This document shows, one piece after another, positions 60,336-64,000 of a DNA stretch of 64,000 nucleotides. The position numbers were made by a program, and so were the translations under genes. The notes under the pieces were generated by a model. The model ran no database searches, was not told where the DNA came from, and saw only the letters and a program-made list of their open reading frames with translations. This stretch comes from Malaciobacter pacificus (GTDB lineage: Bacteria; Campylobacterota; Campylobacteria; Campylobacterales; Arcobacteraceae): contig NZ_CP035928.1 of assembly GCF_004214795.1 (NCBI RefSeq), positions 1,178,001-1,242,000 of the forward strand. Reading direction: 5' to 3'. Each line of letters starts with the position of its first letter. Within the stretch, counting starts at the first letter, position 1.

Positions 60336-60894
60336 TTAAAAAATCCTCTATCTTTTTTTCAATTTCTTCTATTTTTAAACTTGCATCAATTGCAATATAG
60401 TTTATATTTAGTTTTTCAAGTGTTATTTTCATTCTATTTTGAATATTAATTAGATAATCAATTCCTCTTAATTCTATAGAATCATTCTCTTTTTGAGAAA
60501 GTCTAAATTTTAGTTCTTCAGGTGTTAATTCTAATAAAATTACATGACTTGGGAGTATATTCTCTGTTGCAATTAAATTTAAATCAACTAATTTATCAAT
60601 ATCAAGTTGTGAAGCATAGGCAATCCCCGATATTACAGACCTATCAGATATGATTGTATTATTAATATTGGGCTTTATTACTTCTTCAATATGTTCAGCT
60701 CTATCCGCTAAAAAAAGAAACATTTCTGCAATTTTTGATTTTGCTTCACCACCTAAAGCCATAGCTCTGAGTTTAACTCCAAGTTGTGTTCCACCTGGCT
60801 CTTTTGTAAAAATTGCATCTTTGAATTTTTTTTGTAATAAATCAAGTTGTGTTGATTTACCAGCTGTATCAATACCTTCTATAACGACATACAT
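60328..60894 (-). CDS. tmk: Thymidylate kinase
   Basis: This 188-residue protein has the P-loop EGIDTAGKSTQ, FTKEPGGTQLG, the DR-x region LFLADRAEHIEEVI and the TMP-binding SDRSVISGIAYA. It phosphorylates dTMP to dTDP. It overlaps coaD by 16 bp and hisS by 8 bp. The order coaD-tmk next to ubiX is conserved in Campylobacterota. Confidence 0.97.
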   Translation of the reverse strand: MYVVIEGIDTAGKSTQLDLLQKKFKDAIFTKEPGGTQLGVKLRAMALGGEAKSKIAEMFLFLADRAEHIEEVIKPNINNTIISDRSVISGIAYASQLDIDKLVDLNLIATENILPSHVILLELTPEELKFRLSQKENDSIELRGIDYLINIQNRMKITLEKLNINYIAIDASLKIEEIEKKIEDFLNV

Positions 60895-61382
60895 TTCACA
60901 ACTTCTTTAGGAACTAAATGTTCAAATTTACCATCAAATCTAATAATTTCTCTAACTATTGTTGAAGAAACGAAAGCATTTTCAAGTGTTGGCATAAGAT
61001 ACAAAGTCTCTATTTTATTGTTTATTGATGAGTTTGCATAACCCATTTGTAGTTCAAATTCAAAATCAGAAACAGCTCTAAGTCCTCTAATGATAGTATT
61101 TACTCCAAGTTGTGTTGCCAAATCTACAAGTAAAGTGTCAAAGCCAACAACTTTTACTCCTGGAATATCTTTAGTTGCAGCAATTACAAACTCTTCTCTT
61201 TCATAATGTGAAAACATAGGTTTTTTAAGTTCACTTTTTGCAACAGCTATAATAACTTCATCAAATATATTAGCTGCTCTTCTAATAATATCTAAATGAC
61301 CATTGGTAATAGGGTCAAACGTGCCACTGTAAATGGCTTTTTTGTGTGATTTAACACATTCAGTATTTTCTAAATTTGACAT
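60879..61382 (-). CDS. coaD: Phosphopantetheine adenylyltransferase
   Basis: This 167-residue protein has the nucleotidyltransferase motif YSGTFDPITNGHLDIIRRA (Thr/Asn-Gly-His), GLRAVSDFEFELQMGYAN and FVSSTIVREI. It adenylates 4'-phosphopantetheine in coenzyme A synthesis. An N-terminal extension of about 12 residues (MSNLENTECVKS) precedes the core; translation could also start at an inner codon, but the position 1 bp after ubiX supports this start. Confidence 0.97.
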   Translation of the reverse strand: MSNLENTECVKSHKKAIYSGTFDPITNGHLDIIRRAANIFDEVIIAVAKSELKKPMFSHYEREEFVIAATKDIPGVKVVGFDTLLVDLATQLGVNTIIRGLRAVSDFEFELQMGYANSSINNKIETLYLMPTLENAFVSSTIVREIIRFDGKFEHLVPKEVVKCMSL

Positions 61383-61383
61383 C

Positions 61384-61938
61384 TTACTCCCATCTTTTGT
61401 ATAAATTATTGTTTATTTTTAACATATCTAACCATTTACCAATCATAAAATTTTCCATATCTTCAAGTGATTGTTGATTTGAATAATATCCTAAAACAGG
61501 AGGAGCTATAGTAACCCCAAGTTTACATAGTTTTAGCATATTTTCTAAAGCAATTTGATTAAGAGGCATTTCTCTTGGGGAAACTATTATCTCCCTTTTT
61601 TCTTTTAACATAACTGTAAATGCTCTTGTTATTAAAGAATCAGAAATTCCTACGGCACATTTTGCAAGAGTATTCATAGAACAAGGTAGTATAATCATTT
61701 TATCTATATGAAATGAACCAGATGCTATACAAGCCCCAATATCACTATCTTTTAAAATTGTAATATTTTTATATCCATCAAATAGTTTTCTTGCTGAAAT
61801 TTTTGTTTCAAGTTTTAAAGCTCTTTTTGCACTGTTTGAAAATACTAAAAAAACTTCAATATCTTTAGGTAGTTGTTTTACAAATCGAATAGCTAGATTT
61901 GTTCCACTAGCACCTGAAATAGCTACAGTTAGTTTCAA
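61384..61938 (-). CDS. ubiX: UbiX-family flavin prenyltransferase
   Basis: This enzyme has the N-terminal ISGASGTNLAIRFVKQLP flavin loop, LVFSNSAKRAL, DIGACIASGSFHIDKMIILPCSMNTLAKCAVGISDSLITRA and the C-terminal REMPLNQIALENMLKLCKLG. It prenylates FMN for UbiD decarboxylases. I chose the TTG at 61938, preceded at 7 bp by AAAGG, because it gives the family-typical start MKLTVAISGASG. An ATG at 62001 would add 21 hydrophobic residues not expected in this soluble enzyme. It is the first gene of the operon running through coaD, tmk, hisS, speA and cysE. Confidence 0.93.
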   Translation of the reverse strand: MKLTVAISGASGTNLAIRFVKQLPKDIEVFLVFSNSAKRALKLETKISARKLFDGYKNITILKDSDIGACIASGSFHIDKMIILPCSMNTLAKCAVGISDSLITRAFTVMLKEKREIIVSPREMPLNQIALENMLKLCKLGVTIAPPVLGYYSNQQSLEDMENFMIGKWLDMLKINNNLYKRWE

Positions 61939-62060
61939 TCTTAAGCCTTTATGTTTTATTAAGATAATCAAGATAATAGCGAAAAAAAACTTTGAATTCA
62001 ATCACATTTTTTACCCATATTTTTTATTGTAATTTAAGCTTTTATTAATATTATAAATGT

Positions 62061-62136
62061 TAACATTATGTATAAATATAAAATATATTAAATATAACAT
62101 TATGTTTGTAAAAATATTTTATATATAATATTATGT
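62061..62136 (+). repeat. Three direct repeats upstream of the recombinase-like gene
   Basis: TAACATTATGT occurs at 62061-62071 and 62095-62105 and, with one change, as TAATATTATGT at 62126-62136. Spacings are 34 and 31 bp, close to three helical turns, so a protein bound to each would lie on one face of the DNA. The last copy ends just before the AAAAGGAA ribosome site of the gene at 62151. Confidence 0.55.
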
Positions 62137-62150
62137 AAAAGGAATTTGCT

Positions 62151-62792
62151 ATGAGTAATATTTTTTCTTATGTAAGAGTTAATAAAAATAATGAATCGTA
62201 TACACAAAAGCAAAAGGCGTCAATAAGTAAATATATTGATCAACATAATATTTCTATTTACAAAGAGTTTGAAATTGAAATTTCAAGTTCAAGTGAAGAA
62301 AAAAATATTTTAGAATTATTAAAAAACTGTGAAAAAAACTCTACTCTTTTGGTTTCGGATTTAAATGTATTTGGAAGAAGTATTGAAACAATTTTAGAGA
62401 TTGTTAAATTTTTACTATCTAACAAAGTGAGAATTTTAGTAGTAAATCAAAATCTTGATTTAGTTGATGATAAAGATATGCTTACTCAAATGATTCTTGG
62501 TGTTATATCTATGACTATGAATTTAGAAAAAGATTTAATGAGTCTAAGAACAAAAGAAGCATTAAGTGTTAAAAAACAAAATGGAATTGCATTAGGAAAA
62601 CCTAAAGGTACAATTCAAAAGTCAAAATTTGATGAACAAAGAGATAAGATTGAAGAGTTATTACAACTTGGATTATCTGTTAGAAAAATTGCAAAACTTC
62701 TTGGTTATAACAATCATATAGGATTGAATAACTATGTTAAGAAGAGAAAGATTCGAGAAAATTTGCCTAATACTCTTAATATTGCAAGTTAA
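62151..62792 (+). CDS. Serine-recombinase-like protein with degenerate active site
   Basis: This 213-residue protein has a resolvase N-terminal domain (FSYVRVNKNNESYTQKQKASI), an extended E-helix (EKDLMSLRTKEALSVKKQNGIALGKPKG) and a C-terminal helix-turn-helix (EELLQLGLSVRKIAKLLGYNN). The catalytic Ser of the Arg-Val-Ser motif is Asn11, and the Asp-Arg-Leu-x-Arg motif reads NVFGR (one active-site Arg lost, Arg76 kept). It therefore probably binds DNA without cutting it. Direct repeats in front of it may be its own operator. It stands alone, and no invertible segment or integrated element is recognisable beside it. Confidence 0.85.
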   Translation: MSNIFSYVRVNKNNESYTQKQKASISKYIDQHNISIYKEFEIEISSSSEEKNILELLKNCEKNSTLLVSDLNVFGRSIETILEIVKFLLSNKVRILVVNQNLDLVDDKDMLTQMILGVISMTMNLEKDLMSLRTKEALSVKKQNGIALGKPKGTIQKSKFDEQRDKIEELLQLGLSVRKIAKLLGYNNHIGLNNYVKKRKIRENLPNTLNIAS

Positions 62793-62816
62793 TAAACTTC
62801 AATATTAAGAGTTTCT
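62772..62816 (+). terminator. Terminator hairpin of the recombinase-like gene
   Basis: ACTCTTAATATTGCAAGTT and AACTTCAATATTAAGAGT pair with a single bulge around a 4-base loop, followed by TTCTT. The 3' end of the coding sequence and its stop lie within the structure. Confidence 0.65.
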
Positions 62817-62888
62817 TATACTTACTAATTAATATAAACTTATCTTACTAAAAGTTTAAATTATAAAAAAATTTTATATAATTCCGCC

Positions 62889-63854
62889 ATGGATAAATTA
62901 TACGGAATTTTTTTATGTGTTGTTATTGCCCTAGGTGCAATATTCCTTTCAAATTACATAATAATAGGCTCAGTGGCAATAGCAGTTATTTTAGGCGCTT
63001 TAATTGGTAATACAATGCCATTAAGTTCAAAATTTAATAGCGGTATAACTTTTAGTGAGAAAACACTTTTAGCAATAGCAATTTCTCTATTAGGAATTAA
63101 TTTAGATTTTAATATTTTAATGCAACTAGGTTTTAATACAATCATAATTATTATTCTCTCTTTAATTGCAACTATATTCTTTGGAACTTATATAGCAAAT
63201 CAAAGAAATTTTGATAAAACATTTGCTCAAATTTTATCTATTGGTAATGGTGTTTGTGGAAGTGCTGCTATTGCTGCAACAAAAGATATAGTAAAACTTG
63301 ATAAACAAAAAGCTGCTTTAGCTGTTGCAATTGTTAATTTATTAGGAACAGTAGGATTATTTATTTTACCAATCATAGGATTGCTTCTTGGTTTAAATGA
63401 TGTTGATATGGGAATTTTACTAGGAAATACCCTTCAATCAGTTGGTCATGCAATTGCAGCTGGGTTTAGTGTAAATGAAACAGTAGGTCAAAGTGCAACA
63501 ATTACTAAAATGGGAAGAATACTACTTTTAACACCAATTATCATTTGGCTTATATTTCAGGTTTCAAAAAATAGTACAACACAAACAAGTTTAAAAGAGA
63601 AAATTAGCGTACCTTTTTTTATTGTTGGATTCATAATTACTTCAATTTTAGCAACAAGTGGAATTTTACCAAAAGAGACTATTGATTTAATTTCAAATAT
63701 AAGTGAATTAACTCTTATCATCGCAATGAGTGCCATTGGTTTAAAAATTAGTTTTAATGCTATTAAACAAAGTGGATGGGATGCATTTGTTTTAGCAGGA
63801 TATATTTTTAAATTTCAAATTATTTTAACAATATTATTAATTGCTATTTTATAA
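62889..63854 (+). CDS. YeiH family putative sulfate exporter
   Basis: This 321-residue protein has about ten helices of the PF03601 (YeiH/YadS) family: LGALIGNTMPLSSKFNSGITFSEKTLLAIAISLLGINLDF, IGNGVCGSAAIAATKDIV and GNTLQSVGHAIAAGF are the usual conserved stretches. It is an inner-membrane protein; sulfate export is the family annotation but is not well proven. It is a single gene preceding rplI by 59 bp. Confidence 0.9.
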   Translation: MDKLYGIFLCVVIALGAIFLSNYIIIGSVAIAVILGALIGNTMPLSSKFNSGITFSEKTLLAIAISLLGINLDFNILMQLGFNTIIIIILSLIATIFFGTYIANQRNFDKTFAQILSIGNGVCGSAAIAATKDIVKLDKQKAALAVAIVNLLGTVGLFILPIIGLLLGLNDVDMGILLGNTLQSVGHAIAAGFSVNETVGQSATITKMGRILLLTPIIIWLIFQVSKNSTTQTSLKEKISVPFFIVGFIITSILATSGILPKETIDLISNISELTLIIAMSAIGLKISFNAIKQSGWDAFVLAGYIFKFQIILTILLIAIL

Positions 63855-63913
63855 TTTCTAATTAATACAGGCTATTGTAGAATATCACCAATAAAATTGA
63901 ATTGGAGATATTG

Positions 63914-64000
63914 TGAAAGTATTATTAATTAAAGATGTTAAAAGTTTAGGTAAAGCTGGAGAGATTAAAGAAGTAAAAGATGGATATGGAAAAAACTTTT
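63914..64000 (+). CDS. rplI: 50S ribosomal protein L9 (3' end outside window)
   Basis: From the GTG at 63914, preceded by TTGGAGA at a 4-bp distance, the frame reads [20 protein letters not shown] and then VKDGYGKNF, the strongly conserved L9 N-terminus. It binds 23S rRNA at the base of the L1 stalk. Only 29 codons are inside the window. Confidence 0.95.

Noticed and set aside
62151-62792. Reading the recombinase-like gene as evidence of a prophage, integron or invertible promoter
   Set aside because: No inverted repeats of recombination-site type, integrase, capsid or cassette genes are nearby, and its active site is degenerate.
1-64000. tRNA, rRNA, CRISPR arrays and a replication origin
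   Set aside because: Intergenic regions are short and A+T rich; I found no cloverleaf-like segment, rRNA core sequence, regularly spaced repeat array or DnaA-box cluster. A covariance-model scan would be decisive for small RNAs.

Overview
The window is strongly A+T rich, densely packed chromosomal DNA. Gene content and order point to the Campylobacterota, most likely Arcobacter in the broad sense (Arcobacteraceae). Supporting points are the conserved ubiX-coaD-tmk order, the TIGR03915/TIGR03916 DNA-metabolism pair, a response regulator-CheC-histidine kinase trio, many periplasmic-binding-domain signalling proteins, a nickel superoxide dismutase with its protease, and frequent GTG/TTG starts. 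I see no rRNA, tRNA, CRISPR array, prophage or plasmid module. Both window edges cut genes: a sensory diguanylate cyclase on the left and rplI on the right.

Layout. 1-4161: a diguanylate cyclase end and a radical-SAM/partner pair. 4227-5790: insertion sequence (IS) copy 1. 5786-9697: a photolyase-family gene and the chemotaxis-like trio. 9863-18179: an AEC carrier, then a tightly packed minus-strand operon (SDR, MFS carrier, lipocalin, FAD oxidoreductase, DUF1365, cyclopropane-fatty-acid synthase, DUF3833 lipoprotein, EAL phosphodiesterase) that looks like a membrane-lipid modification/photo-oxidative stress module. 18264-22820: thiD, a duplicated leucine-rich-like protein, a YbiT-type ABC-F ATPase and a thioesterase. 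23138-30976: a PhnD-like binding protein, a histidine kinase cut by IS copy 2, a WYL regulator with an amino-acid permease, and an RluA-type pseudouridine synthase split by IS copy 3. 31056-46094: metabolic, transport and cell-wall genes, including the NiSOD/SodX pair, a HugZ-like protein and a HerA-type ATPase. 46226-53160: an alpha carbonic anhydrase, a CNNM protein, a small FlaG-like protein, a second diguanylate cyclase, DUF309 and uvrA. 53273-64000: a divergent aconitase-like protein, then the housekeeping operon ubiX-coaD-tmk-hisS-speA-cysE (plus a TSUP carrier), a degenerate serine-recombinase-like protein, a YeiH exporter and the start of rplI.

The clearest genome dynamics come from one 1564-bp IS4-type element present in three copies with identical proteins. 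Copies 1 and 3 have perfect 8-bp target duplications, so the pre-insertion genes can be rebuilt exactly. Copy 2 has none and joins half a histidine kinase to unrelated DNA, which indicates IS-mediated rearrangement.

The most unusual proteins are ones that keep a family fold but lose catalytic residues: the aconitase-like protein (no Ser-Ser-Arg active-site serines, second substrate arginine lost, Fe-S cysteines kept), the serine-recombinase-like protein (catalytic Ser replaced by Asn, preceded by three phased direct repeats), and the Fe-S photolyase homologue that appears to have lost part of its cluster-binding cysteines. These are the best candidates for undescribed functions here.
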